From Actinobacteria bacterium UBA5975 (GTDB lineage Bacteria > Actinomycetota > Actinomycetes > Nanopelagicales > Nanopelagicaceae), in assembly GCA_002430075.1 (NCBI GenBank), contig DJBN01000101.1:1-5922 (forward strand): a stretch of 5,922 nucleotides of DNA. Direction: 5' to 3'. Of this stretch, positions 1 to 5,922 are shown piece after piece. The translations under genes were made by a program, and so were the position numbers. A model generated the notes under the pieces. That model was not told the DNA's origin, searched no databases, and saw nothing but the letters and a program-made list of their open reading frames with translations. The first letter of the stretch is position 1. Every line of letters begins with the position of its first letter.

Positions 1-14
1 CCCCGCCCCGACCA
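1..14 (+). tRNA. 3' end of a tRNA-Pro (partial, cut by window edge)
   Basis: The first 14 bases fit the end of a tRNA. Positions 4-10 (CGCCCCG) would be the 3' strand of the acceptor stem, position 11 the discriminator A, and 12-14 the encoded CCA. The implied 5' acceptor strand is CGGGGCG, with a C1-G72 pair and A73. That pair is uncommon among bacterial tRNAs and is an identity feature of tRNA-Pro. Bases 1-3 would belong to the T stem. From memory, tRNA genes including tRNA-Pro lie just upstream of tig in several actinobacteria, which agrees. The anticodon and most of the molecule lie outside the window, so the identity is inferred from the acceptor end alone. Confidence 0.6.
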
Positions 15-20
15 GATTTA

Positions 21-37
21 CTTGAAGCACCTTCAGG
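21..37 (+). other. Small hairpin between tRNA-Pro and tig
   Basis: CTTGAAG (21-27) can pair with CTTCAGG (31-37) around a CAC triloop, giving seven pairs, one of them a G-U wobble. There is no T-run after it, so it is not a standard intrinsic terminator. It could be a 3' processing or pausing structure for the tRNA transcript, or a protective 5' element if tig is cotranscribed with the tRNA. No convincing sigma-70 promoter is visible between the tRNA end and tig, so read-through from upstream is plausible. Confidence 0.35.
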
Positions 38-63
38 CTGCACCGACCATTTAGGAGCACTTC

Positions 64-1356
64 GTGAAAAGCACCGTCGAGACACTTTCCCCAACTCGCG
101 TTCGTCTAGATGTCGATGTTCCTTACATAGAGCTTGGCAAGTATGTCGATGCGGCCTATAAGAAGGTTGCAGCATCGGTAAATATCCCAGGTTTTCGCAA
201 AGGCAAAGTTCCAAATGCAATGATCGATCAGCGCGTTGGTCGCGGAACTGTTCTGGATGAGGCAATCAATGTTGCAATTCAAGATTTCTATGTAGCTGCA
301 GCTCGCGAAAACGAAATATTAGTAGTCGGTCGCCCAACCGTTGATGTAAAAGAGTTTGTTGATAACGAGAAGCTTGTATTCTCGGTTGAGGTAAATGTAC
401 GTCCAGATGTCACGCTTCCAGACTTTTCAAAGATTACAGTCACAGTAGATGATGTTGACGTCACTGATAAAGATATTGATGAACAGATTGACGAACTCCG
501 CGCTCGCTTTGGAACTCTGAATACAGTTGAACGCGCAGCTAAGAACGGTGACTTCGTCACTATCGATCTAACAGCTCGTATTGATGGTACTGAAGTTGAT
601 GGTGGCAATGCCAATGAAATTTCCTACGAAGTAGGTTCAGAGCGCATGATCGAAGGCCTCGATGCAGCACTCGTTGGCCTTAGCGCAGGAGACACAAAGA
701 CTTTCACAACTACCCTTGTTGGCCAGAAAGATGGCGAGACAGGCGATGTTGATATCCTTCTTAAAGCAGTAAAAGAGCGCGAACTCCCACCTCTTGATGA
801 TGCCTTTGCAAAACTTGGATCGGAATTCGATACTGTGGCTGAATTGCGCGCAGACTTCACCGAACGTTTAACTCGTGTGAAGAAGATGGAACAAGGCGCA
901 CAGGCTCGCGATCTCTTTGTTGAAAAGCTACTTGCAGATCTCGATATTCCAGTTCCAGATGACATTGTTCTTGACGAAGTCAACGATCACCTTGAAGGCG
1001 AAGGCCGTATGGAAGATGCAGAACACCGCGCTGAAGTTGATGGCCAAGTTCGTTCATCTATTAAGTCAGATTTCCTCTTCGATACAATCGTTAAGGCTGA
1101 AGAAGTTTCAGTTAACGAAATCGAGCTAACTGAATATTTAATTCGCATGTCACAGCGTTATGGAATGGGACCGGAGCAATTTGCTGAGGAACTTCAAAAA
1201 GCTGGACAAATTAGCCAGGTTGTCGCTGAGGTAACTCGCGCAAAGGCTCTCGCATCTGTTTTGGGTAGAGTTTCAGTTGTCGATAAATCAGGCAATAAGG
1301 TCGATCTTGAAGCTCTGCGTCCTCAAGAAGCTCCTGCTGCCCCTGAAGTTGAATAA
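64..1356 (+). CDS. tig: Trigger factor, ribosome-associated chaperone and peptidyl-prolyl isomerase
   Basis: Trigger factor is a 430-residue protein here, close to the usual length (E. coli 432). It binds the ribosomal exit tunnel near protein L23 and shields nascent chains in the cytoplasm. The N-terminal ribosome-binding domain carries the signature loop GFRKGKVP at residues 43-50. The FKBP-like isomerase domain spans about 160-245, with a recognisable GSERMIEGLD segment at 191-200. The rest forms the helical, SurA-like chaperone body, ending in a short Ala/Pro/Glu-rich tail (about 420-430). The start is GTG at 64, supported by AGGAG at 53-57 six bases upstream and by the alignment of the N-terminus with the family. 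It lies directly after a tRNA-Pro end and 119 bases before clpP1, the usual actinobacterial arrangement. No missing domain or frameshift is seen. Confidence 0.97.
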   Translation: MKSTVETLSPTRVRLDVDVPYIELGKYVDAAYKKVAASVNIPGFRKGKVPNAMIDQRVGRGTVLDEAINVAIQDFYVAAARENEILVVGRPTVDVKEFVDNEKLVFSVEVNVRPDVTLPDFSKITVTVDDVDVTDKDIDEQIDELRARFGTLNTVERAAKNGDFVTIDLTARIDGTEVDGGNANEISYEVGSERMIEGLDAALVGLSAGDTKTFTTTLVGQKDGETGDVDILLKAVKERELPPLDDAFAKLGSEFDTVAELRADFTERLTRVKKMEQGAQARDLFVEKLLADLDIPVPDDIVLDEVNDHLEGEGRMEDAEHRAEVDGQVRSSIKSDFLFDTIVKAEEVSVNEIELTEYLIRMSQRYGMGPEQFAEELQKAGQISQVVAEVTRAKALASVLGRVSVVDKSGNKVDLEALRPQEAPAAPEVE

Positions 1357-1360
1357 CTTT

Positions 1361-1378
1361 CTTTAGCCGTAAGCGAAC
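1361..1378 (-). promoter_or_regulatory. Candidate ClgR operator upstream of clpP1
   Basis: Read on the minus strand, 1378-1365 is GTTCGC-TTACG-GCT. The ClgR motif described for Streptomyces, as I recall it, is GTTCGC-N5-GCG, so this matches at 8 of 9 fixed positions. On the plus strand it is an imperfect inverted repeat, TTTAGC-N5-GCGAAC. ClgR is an actinobacterial activator whose best known target is the clpP1-clpP2 operon. The site lies about 100 bases before the clpP1 start, a reasonable place for an activator. The identification rests on motif and context only. Confidence 0.55.
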
Positions 1379-1391
1379 ATTGCCCCTTTTT

Positions 1392-1422
1392 GAAGCATTT
1401 CAGCCCAATTAAGGAAGCATTT
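1392..1422 (+). repeat. Paired 9-base direct repeat GAAGCATTT
   Basis: GAAGCATTT occurs at 1392-1400 and again at 1414-1422. The two starts are 22 bases apart, close to two helical turns, so both copies would face the same side of the DNA. The repeat lies between the candidate ClgR box and the clpP1 start, and its second copy overlaps a possible ECF-sigma -35 element. It could bind a tandem regulator, or be chance in AT-rich intergenic sequence. Confidence 0.4.
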
Positions 1423-1438
1423 TGCTGTCTCGATTGTT
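1413..1438 (+). promoter_or_regulatory. Possible ECF-sigma (SigH/SigR/SigE-like) promoter for clpP1P2
   Basis: GGAAG at 1413-1417 is followed, after exactly 18 bases, by GTT at 1436-1438. This resembles the GGAA(T/C)-N18-GTT promoters used by the SigH/SigR/SigE group in actinobacteria. clpP1P2 is under such stress sigma control in Corynebacterium, to my recollection. It would start transcription about 30 bases before the clpP1 GTG, leaving room for the Shine-Dalgarno sequence at 1463-1469. The motif is short and easily matched by chance. I found no clear sigma-70 pair in the gap. Confidence 0.3.
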
Positions 1439-1475
1439 AAGGTCAATACAAGTAAAACGATCGGAAGGATGAAAC

Positions 1476-2102
1476 GTGGATTTCAATAGCCCACAGGACA
1501 ACACAACTGTTGCCCGCTCAGCTGGTTCAGAACTCATGGGATTAGGTGATCAGATTTATAGCCGTTTGCTGCGCGAACGCATCATCTTTCTTGCAGGCGA
1601 AGTGCGCGATGAGATGGCTAACGCTATCTGCGCGCAGATGCTTCTCCTTGCTGCTGAAGATCCAGAAAAAGATATTTACCTTTACATCAACTCACCTGGC
1701 GGTTCAGTAACTGCAGGTATGGCGATCTACGACACCATGCATTACATCAAGAATGATGTTGCAACTGTTGCAATGGGAATGGCTGCATCAATGGGTCAGT
1801 TCCTTCTTACTGCTGGGGCTCCAGGAAAGCGTTATGCAACACCTCACGCACGAATCTTGATGCACCAACCACTCGGAGGCATTGGTGGTACTGCAACTGA
1901 TATTCGTATTCAGGCTGAACAGATGGCAATCACTAAACAGACAATGTCTGAACTCAATGCAAAGCACACAGGTCAACCGCTTGAAAAGATTATCGCTGAT
2001 TCAGATCGTGATAATTGGTTCAATGCTAAGGATGCTCTGGCTTACGGATTTATCGATCATGTTGCAACAAACGAGGCAAATATTGCCGGAGGTAAGAAGT
2101 AA
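1476..2102 (+). CDS. clpP1: ATP-dependent Clp protease proteolytic subunit ClpP1
   Basis: This is a serine peptidase of family S14, 208 residues long, forming one heptameric ring of the Clp protease. The catalytic triad is complete: Ser105 in GMAASMG, His130 in LMHQP, and Asp179 in the DSDRDNWF segment, with the His-to-Asp distance (49) equal to that in E. coli ClpP. INSPGGS at 71-77 is the glycine-rich substrate-binding strand, and the HTGQ helix-loop is also present. The sequence resembles mycobacterial ClpP1 rather than ClpP2 (QPLGG after the His, MGMAASM around the Ser). The start is GTG at 1476, with AAGGA at 1465-1469 six bases upstream. The first ~20 residues are a variable, likely processed, N-terminus. 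It overlaps clpP2 by one base and so is the first gene of that operon. Confidence 0.97.
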   Translation: MDFNSPQDNTTVARSAGSELMGLGDQIYSRLLRERIIFLAGEVRDEMANAICAQMLLLAAEDPEKDIYLYINSPGGSVTAGMAIYDTMHYIKNDVATVAMGMAASMGQFLLTAGAPGKRYATPHARILMHQPLGGIGGTATDIRIQAEQMAITKQTMSELNAKHTGQPLEKIIADSDRDNWFNAKDALAYGFIDHVATNEANIAGGKK

Positions 2103-2728
2103 TGAAGCATATTCAGGAAATTACAAACCGCTATGTTCTTCCAACAATCGAAGAGAAGACTGCTTACGGCTATAAGCGCCTTGATCCTTATACGAAGTTA
2201 TTCGAAGAGCGCATCATCTTTTTAGGTCAGCCGATTGATGACACTGTGGCCAACGATGTTATGGCTCAGCTTCTGACACTCGAATCAATGGATCCAGATC
2301 GTGATATCTCTATCTATATCAACTCCCCGGGTGGATCTTTTACAGCTCTGACTGCAATTTATGACACCATGCAATTTGTTCGCCCAGATATCACGACCAT
2401 CTGTCTTGGCCAAGCTGCATCTGCTGCGGCAATCATTCTTGCCGGCGGAACCAAGGGCAAGAGATATGGACTTGAACATTCCAGAATCTTGATCCACCAA
2501 CCTTCATCTGAAGGTGGGGGGCAGGCTTCAGATATTGAAATCCAGGCCCGCGAAATCATGCGTATGCGTGGATTACTAGAGACTATGTTGGCAAAGCACT
2601 CCAACAAGACCATAGAGGAAATTGAAAAAGATATCGAACGCGACAAGATTCTGACGGCAGCCGAGGCTGTTGAGTACGGAATTATCGATAAGGTAATGGC
2701 ATCACGAAAGGCCAAGCCTTCCGCATAA
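2102..2728 (+). CDS. clpP2: ATP-dependent Clp protease proteolytic subunit ClpP2
   Basis: This is the second ClpP paralogue, also 208 residues. Its triad is intact: Ser107 in GQAASAA, His132 in LIHQP, and Asp181 in ERDKIL. The [10 protein letters not shown] stretch (33-42), the SMDPDRDI segment and the GQAASAAA serine motif are close to mycobacterial ClpP2, the subunit that in M. tuberculosis carries the docking face for ClpX and ClpC1. In actinobacteria ClpP1 and ClpP2 form a mixed two-ring complex, so both are probably needed for activity. The ATG shares its A with the clpP1 TAA stop (TAATG). GGAGG at 2088-2092 lies nine bases upstream, inside clpP1, implying coupled translation and equal subunit dosage. 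After the catalytic His the handle loop reads [12 protein letters not shown], about two residues shorter than my recollection of the mycobacterial one. Confidence 0.97.
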   Translation: MKHIQEITNRYVLPTIEEKTAYGYKRLDPYTKLFEERIIFLGQPIDDTVANDVMAQLLTLESMDPDRDISIYINSPGGSFTALTAIYDTMQFVRPDITTICLGQAASAAAIILAGGTKGKRYGLEHSRILIHQPSSEGGGQASDIEIQAREIMRMRGLLETMLAKHSNKTIEEIEKDIERDKILTAAEAVEYGIIDKVMASRKAKPSA

Positions 2729-2756
2729 TAATTACTAAAGGGGCGTCGGTTTAGAA

Positions 2757-4013
2757 ATGTTGAAGAAATATTTCGAACCCGGCGCTCTTTTTTCATACTC
2801 GGCATATAGAAATCTCTTACTCTCAAGCATTCTGACCGTGATTGCCATGTCTGCATTTCCTATTGCACTTGCTGTAACAGTTCTTGATGCAGGTGGAAGC
2901 GCCTCAACTCTTGGCTTAATTCTTGCAGCGCGTGTTCTTTCGGGTGTTTTATTAGCGCCAGTAGGTGGCGTGTGGGCCGATCGCCTTCCCCGCAAGACAA
3001 TATTGATACTAGCTGATGGCTTCCGCGCAATTATGGGAAGCATCGTCATATTTATTAACCCTGAAAATATTTCTATGTGGATTCTCGGGGCAATTGTTGT
3101 ACTTATGGGAGTCAGTGATGCATTTGGCGGACCAGCCGCTGGCGCAATTATTCCAAGCATTTTGCCAGATCATTTACTTCCAGCCGGCAATGTTGTTCGG
3201 GGAATTGCGCTTAAAGGTTCCACAATTGCAGGTCCCGGAGTTGCAGGAATTATCGTTGTATCTCTGGGTACTCATGCAACTTATATTGCAACATCAATAT
3301 TCTTCTTGCTTGGCGCAGTGTTGCTACTCAGAATTGATGAGGGACCACGAGTTGCTCCCGTGGGGAAAGAGAGCAGATTCATTCATGAAGTTCGAGAAGG
3401 ACTCCGAGTTGTTTGGTACTACAAGTGGATAGCTGCAATGATTTTGATGGCATCTTTTCAATTAATGATGGTTGTCGGTGTCGAGAACGTTCTTCTGCCT
3501 GTAATCACAAAGAGAGATTTTGGAACCGCGTCGGTCTTCGCAACTTCTGCGGCGCTCTTTAGTGCAGGTGGTGCGATCTCTGCTGTGATCTGCATTAAGG
3601 CAAAGGTGAAGAATCCAGGATTAGTTTCAGTTGTGGTCTGGGGGCTCTTTATTCTTGCGCCATTAGTTTTGGCATTCCCATCATCGAAGGAGTTGATCTT
3701 CCTTGCATACTTTGCAGCCGGTTTCTCAGTTGGGCCGTGGGAAGCTTTTTGGAGCACGCAAGTCCAACGTGAAGTTCCTGCCGAATATCAAGGGAGAGTC
3801 TTTAGTATCGACTACATGGGCTCTCTTGGTTTGATGCCACTAGGCATGGCTCTTGCTGGGCCAATGGTCATTGTTTTTGGCGAACGAGAATTACTCATCG
3901 GAGTTGCCGTATTCCACTTATTTATTTGCGCAGTGGTGCTGCTGGTTCCTGGAGTTAAAGAGATGAAGTCTTCGCGGCCCCCGTACTCACCTCGAGGTGC
4001 TATTTCTTCTTAG
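2757..4013 (+). CDS. Major facilitator superfamily exporter (MFS_3/EntS-like), substrate unknown
   Basis: This is a 418-residue inner-membrane protein with about 12 hydrophobic segments, roughly at 18-42, 49-72, 81-101, 106-128, 150-170, 172-191, 224-250, 258-280, 288-306, 311-333, 351-375 and 379-399. The loop between segments 2 and 3 has the MFS motif A, GGVWADRLPRKT (70-81). The AFGGPAAGAIIPSILP stretch (122-137), the AGPGVAG turn (158-164) and PAEYQGRVFS (341-350) resemble the MFS_3 group, which includes EntS-like and drug efflux proteins. This suggests proton-coupled export of a small molecule, but the substrate cannot be read from sequence. It starts 28 bases after clpP2. AAAGGGG at 2737-2743 is 13 bases before the ATG, longer than usual, and no alternative upstream start is open in frame. 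It is probably cotranscribed with clpP1P2. Base composition looks like its neighbours, with no sign of recent transfer. Confidence 0.88.
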   Translation: MLKKYFEPGALFSYSAYRNLLLSSILTVIAMSAFPIALAVTVLDAGGSASTLGLILAARVLSGVLLAPVGGVWADRLPRKTILILADGFRAIMGSIVIFINPENISMWILGAIVVLMGVSDAFGGPAAGAIIPSILPDHLLPAGNVVRGIALKGSTIAGPGVAGIIVVSLGTHATYIATSIFFLLGAVLLLRIDEGPRVAPVGKESRFIHEVREGLRVVWYYKWIAAMILMASFQLMMVVGVENVLLPVITKRDFGTASVFATSAALFSAGGAISAVICIKAKVKNPGLVSVVVWGLFILAPLVLAFPSSKELIFLAYFAAGFSVGPWEAFWSTQVQREVPAEYQGRVFSIDYMGSLGLMPLGMALAGPMVIVFGERELLIGVAVFHLFICAVVLLVPGVKEMKSSRPPYSPRGAISS

Positions 4014-4032
4014 GGCGAACAAAGTTCAGCCT
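4013..4032 (+). terminator. Hairpin after the MFS gene, possible weak terminator
   Basis: GGGCGAAC (4013-4020) pairs with GTTC-A-GCCT (4024-4032) around an AAA loop, giving eight pairs with one bulged A and one G-U wobble. It begins inside the MFS TAG stop codon. The following bases (GATTTA) are a poor U-tract, so termination may be partial. An alternative pairing of AGGGC (4012-4016) with GCCCT (4039-4043) competes for the same 5' strand. The position fits the end of a clpP1-clpP2-MFS transcript, with clpX starting anew downstream. Confidence 0.4.
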
Positions 4033-4063
4033 GATTTAGCCCTCATAAACCTGGCTTGAAAAC

Positions 4064-4069
4064 TATTCT
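4064..4069 (+). promoter_or_regulatory. Putative -10 element of a leaderless clpX promoter
   Basis: TATTCT fits the actinobacterial TAnnnT -10 pattern. Six bases separate it from the clpX ATG, so the predicted transcription start is the A of the start codon. There is no Shine-Dalgarno sequence before clpX (the preceding bases are TTATCCC), consistent with a leaderless mRNA. I see no good -35 hexamer at 16-18 bases upstream. Confidence 0.5.
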
Positions 4070-4075
4070 TATCCC

Positions 4076-5374
4076 ATGTCCACACGTATCGGCGAGGCCA
4101 ATGATCTGCTCAAATGTTCTTTCTGCGGAAAGACTCAGAAGCAGGTTAAAAAACTCATTGCTGGTCCTGGCGTTTATATCTGCGATGAATGTATCGAACT
4201 CTGTAACGAAATCATCGTCGAAGAACTTTCAGAAGCAAGCTCACTTGGTTTAAGTGAACTACCAAAGCCACAAGCAATCTTTGAATTCTTAGATCAATAT
4301 GTAATTGGACAGGATCGTGCAAAGAAGTCCCTTTCAGTTGCAGTCTACAATCATTACAAGCGCGTTCAATCTGGTGATGGCCGTGGCGAAGATGGAATCG
4401 AATTAGCGAAATCAAATATCTTGCTTCTAGGTCCAACTGGTTGCGGCAAGACACTGATGGCCCAGACTCTTGCACGGATGCTCAATGTTCCATTTGCAAT
4501 CGCTGATGCAACTGCGCTTACTGAGGCAGGTTATGTTGGCGAAGATGTTGAAAATATTCTTCTTAAGCTATTGCAAGCAGCTGATTACGACGTGAAGAAG
4601 GCAGAGACAGGGATCATCTATATCGATGAAATCGATAAAGTTGCTCGCAAGTCAGAGAATCCATCTATCACGCGCGATGTTTCTGGCGAAGGTGTCCAGC
4701 AAGCACTTCTTAAAATATTAGAGGGAACGGTTGCATCAGTTCCACCTCAAGGTGGTCGCAAGCACCCACATCAAGAATTTATTCAGATCGATACAACAAA
4801 TGTTCTCTTCATTGTTGGCGGAGCATTTGCTGGCCTTGAAAAGATAATTGAAGCTCGTGGTGGATCTGCCGGAGTTGGATTCGGTGCAGAGCTACAAACT
4901 GCTGAAGATAAGAACCGCAGAGATATCTTTGCAGATGTAATGCCAGAAGATTTATTAAAGTTCGGAATGATTCCAGAATTTATCGGTCGCCTTCCAGTTC
5001 TTACAAGCGTTGAAAATCTCGATAAGCCAGCGCTCATGCAGATTCTTACAGAGCCAAAGAATGCACTGGTAAAGCAATATCAGAAGCTCTTCGATCTCGA
5101 TGATGTGGAACTTGAATTCACAGAAGAGGCACTTGATGCTGTTGCCGAGCTTGCCCTTAAGCGTGGAACAGGTGCTCGTGGGCTTCGCGCGATCATGGAG
5201 GTTTCACTTCTAGGTGTGATGTATGAAGTCCCAAGCCGTGCAGATATTGCAAAGGTGATCATTGAGAAGGCCTGCATTGAAGATAACGTAGCCCCTACAT
5301 TGCTTCCACGCACTGGAGATATTCCAAAGCGAGCTTCTCGACGCGATAAATCCTCAGAGGAAAAAAGCGCTTAA
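4076..5374 (+). CDS. clpX: ATP-dependent Clp protease ATP-binding subunit ClpX
   Basis: ClpX is a hexameric AAA+ unfoldase that recognises tagged or damaged proteins, unfolds them with ATP, and threads them into ClpP. The 432-residue protein is full length. The N-terminal zinc-binding domain has Cys14, Cys17, Cys36 and Cys39. Walker A is GPTGCGKT (119-126) and Walker B IIYIDEID (180-187). The pore-1 loop is GYVGED (152-157) and the RKH pore loop is at 228-230. The arginine finger is Arg305 in FIGRLP, and sensor 2 is Arg368 in GARGLR. The ClpP-docking loop reads VGF (267-269), where E. coli has IGF. The C-terminus is a short charged tail. The start at 4076 matches the family N-terminus ([16 protein letters not shown]). 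No ribosome-binding site precedes it. It sits apart from clpP1P2, separated by the exporter, and probably has its own promoter. Confidence 0.98.
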   Translation: MSTRIGEANDLLKCSFCGKTQKQVKKLIAGPGVYICDECIELCNEIIVEELSEASSLGLSELPKPQAIFEFLDQYVIGQDRAKKSLSVAVYNHYKRVQSGDGRGEDGIELAKSNILLLGPTGCGKTLMAQTLARMLNVPFAIADATALTEAGYVGEDVENILLKLLQAADYDVKKAETGIIYIDEIDKVARKSENPSITRDVSGEGVQQALLKILEGTVASVPPQGGRKHPHQEFIQIDTTNVLFIVGGAFAGLEKIIEARGGSAGVGFGAELQTAEDKNRRDIFADVMPEDLLKFGMIPEFIGRLPVLTSVENLDKPALMQILTEPKNALVKQYQKLFDLDDVELEFTEEALDAVAELALKRGTGARGLRAIMEVSLLGVMYEVPSRADIAKVIIEKACIEDNVAPTLLPRTGDIPKRASRRDKSSEEKSA

Positions 5375-5389
5375 TTTCTACAAGTAGAT
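5373..5389 (+). other. Short hairpin overlapping the clpX stop
   Basis: TCTAC (5377-5381) and GTAGA (5384-5388) are self-complementary; sterically four pairs would close a CAAG loop. No T-run follows, so as a terminator it would be weak. The whole 17 bases resemble a Cas12a-type repeat, but it is a single copy with no array or cas gene (see rejected items). No better terminator is seen between clpX and valS. Confidence 0.25.
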
Positions 5390-5418
5390 GGCAATGTGAA
5401 GTGCATTCAATAGTCAGT

Positions 5419-5424
5419 TAGACT
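5419..5424 (+). promoter_or_regulatory. Putative -10 element of a leaderless valS promoter
   Basis: TAGACT fits TAnnnT and ends seven bases before the valS ATG, so transcription would begin at or next to the start codon. No Shine-Dalgarno sequence is present (CTTCGCTCC precedes ATG). A weak -35-like GTGAAG at 5396-5401 lies 17 bases upstream and matches TTGACA at only three positions. Confidence 0.45.
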
Positions 5425-5431
5425 TCGCTCC

Positions 5432-5922
5432 ATGTCCTCCGAGAAGCGCGAGCTTGCAACGTCATTTGTTCCTGGCGATATCGAAGGCCCGCTGTACACA
5501 CAGTGGTTGGAGGCTGGATACTTCACAGCAGATGCTCATTCCTCAAAAGAACCATTCACTATTGTTATTCCACCACCTAACGTAACCGGCAATCTTCATA
5601 TCGGCCATGCGCTGGATCAGACTCTTCAAGATTGCCTAACGCGAATGAAGCGTATGCAAGGGTTCGAGGCGCTTTGGCTTCCAGGCATGGACCATGCAGG
5701 TATTGCAACGCAGAACGTTGTTGAAAAGCAGTTGGCAGCTAAGGGACTTTCACGACATGACTTAGGACGCGAAGATTTTGTTAAGAAAGTTTGGGAATGG
5801 AAGGGCGAATCCGGTGGACAAATTCTTGGTCAGATGAAGCGACTTGGAGATTCTGTTGACTGGTCTCGCGAAGCGTTTACGATGGATGAAAATCTTTCGC
5901 AAGCAGTGCTCACAATCTTTAA
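5432..5922 (+). CDS. valS: Valyl-tRNA synthetase, N-terminal part (cut by window end)
   Basis: This is a class I aminoacyl-tRNA synthetase that charges tRNA-Val with valine in the cytoplasm. The window holds 163 complete codons plus two bases of an enzyme usually around 850-900 residues; there is no stop before the edge. The frame opens [20 protein letters not shown] and reaches the class I ATP-binding signature [15 protein letters not shown], with HIGH at residues 56-59. The next conserved block, [11 protein letters not shown], is at 84-94 and is characteristic of ValRS among the Val/Ile/Leu enzymes. [10 protein letters not shown] near the right edge is also typical. The KMSKS motif and editing domain lie outside the window. 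The ATG at 5432 is the natural start: no in-frame upstream alternative fits, and a -10 element seven bases before it suggests a leaderless message. clpX followed by valS is a familiar actinobacterial order. Confidence 0.96.
   Translation, partial: MSSEKRELATSFVPGDIEGPLYTQWLEAGYFTADAHSSKEPFTIVIPPPNVTGNLHIGHALDQTLQDCLTRMKRMQGFEALWLPGMDHAGIATQNVVEKQLAAKGLSRHDLGREDFVKKVWEWKGESGGQILGQMKRLGDSVDWSREAFTMDENLSQAVLTIF

Noticed and set aside
624..983. Long antisense open frames within tig (288-614 and 624-983)
   Set aside because: They are opposite a clear trigger factor gene, are Ser/Arg/Thr-rich as expected of a shadow frame, and show no recognisable family or start signal.
1384..1391. CCCCTTTTT after tig as an intrinsic terminator
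   Set aside because: There is a T-run, but I find no stable hairpin immediately before it.
2359..2856. Minus-strand open frames over clpP2 and the MFS gene (2359-2856, 2735-3160)
   Set aside because: They overlap strongly conserved coding sequence on the other strand and show no conserved domain; shadow frames.
4015..4020. GCGAAC before clpX as a second ClgR half-site
   Set aside because: The other half (TTC at the expected spacing of five) matches only one of three bases, and the GCGAAC is better explained as the 5' strand of the hairpin after the MFS gene.
4056..4253. Short open frame beginning just before clpX on the same strand
   Set aside because: It overlaps the ClpX zinc-finger region in another frame, has no ribosome-binding site and no recognisable sequence, so it is not a leader peptide I can support.
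5373..5389. AATTTCTAC-AA-GTAGAT strongly resembles a Cas12a direct repeat
   Set aside because: Cas12a repeats have a 4-5 base loop between the stem halves; here it is two bases. It is a single copy overlapping the clpX stop, with no second repeat, spacer or cas gene in the window. Best read as coincidence or a small hairpin.
1..5922. Search for mobile element, phage, toxin-antitoxin or defence genes
   Set aside because: Every stretch over 300 bases is filled by a conserved housekeeping gene or the MFS exporter; no transposase, terminal inverted repeats or defence domains are seen.

Overview
The window reads as a conserved housekeeping locus of a fairly low-GC actinobacterium (roughly mid-40s percent G+C by eye). 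All genes are on the + strand: the last bases of a tRNA-Pro, tig (trigger factor), clpP1, clpP2, an MFS-type exporter, clpX, and the 5' part of valS, which runs off the right edge. The tandem ClpP1/ClpP2 pair, the ClpX zinc-finger sequence resembling mycobacterial ClpX, the order tig-clpP1-clpP2-(...)-clpX-valS, and apparently leaderless genes all point to Actinobacteria. The modest GC and lean spacing suggest a small-genome freshwater lineage such as acI/Nanopelagicales. That placement is inference, not proof.

Layout. Positions 1-14 match the 3' end of a tRNA-Pro acceptor arm with CCA. A small hairpin (21-37) precedes tig (64-1356), which has its own Shine-Dalgarno sequence. A 119-base gap (1357-1475) looks like the control region of the clpP operon. 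It holds a near-consensus ClgR-type operator (1361-1378), a 9-base direct repeat spaced 22 bases apart, and a possible ECF-sigma promoter. clpP1 (1476-2102) and clpP2 (2102-2728) overlap by one base. The MFS gene (2757-4013) follows 28 bases later and is probably in the same transcript. A hairpin sits immediately after its stop. clpX (4076-5374) and valS (5432-5922, partial) have no Shine-Dalgarno sequence. Each has a TAnnnT -10 hexamer 6-7 bases before ATG, which suggests independent, leaderless transcription.

Function. Trigger factor catches nascent chains at the ribosome exit. ClpP1 and ClpP2 form the mixed tetradecameric protease of actinobacteria, and ClpX is the AAA+ unfoldase that feeds it. 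The locus therefore links folding and degradation of new proteins. The MFS exporter has no obvious mechanistic link to proteolysis, and valS is a translation gene.

I see no mobile element, CRISPR array, pseudogene or clearly novel system. The points worth following are regulatory: the ClgR-like box, the paired repeats, the two leaderless promoters, and the exporter placed between clpP2 and clpX.
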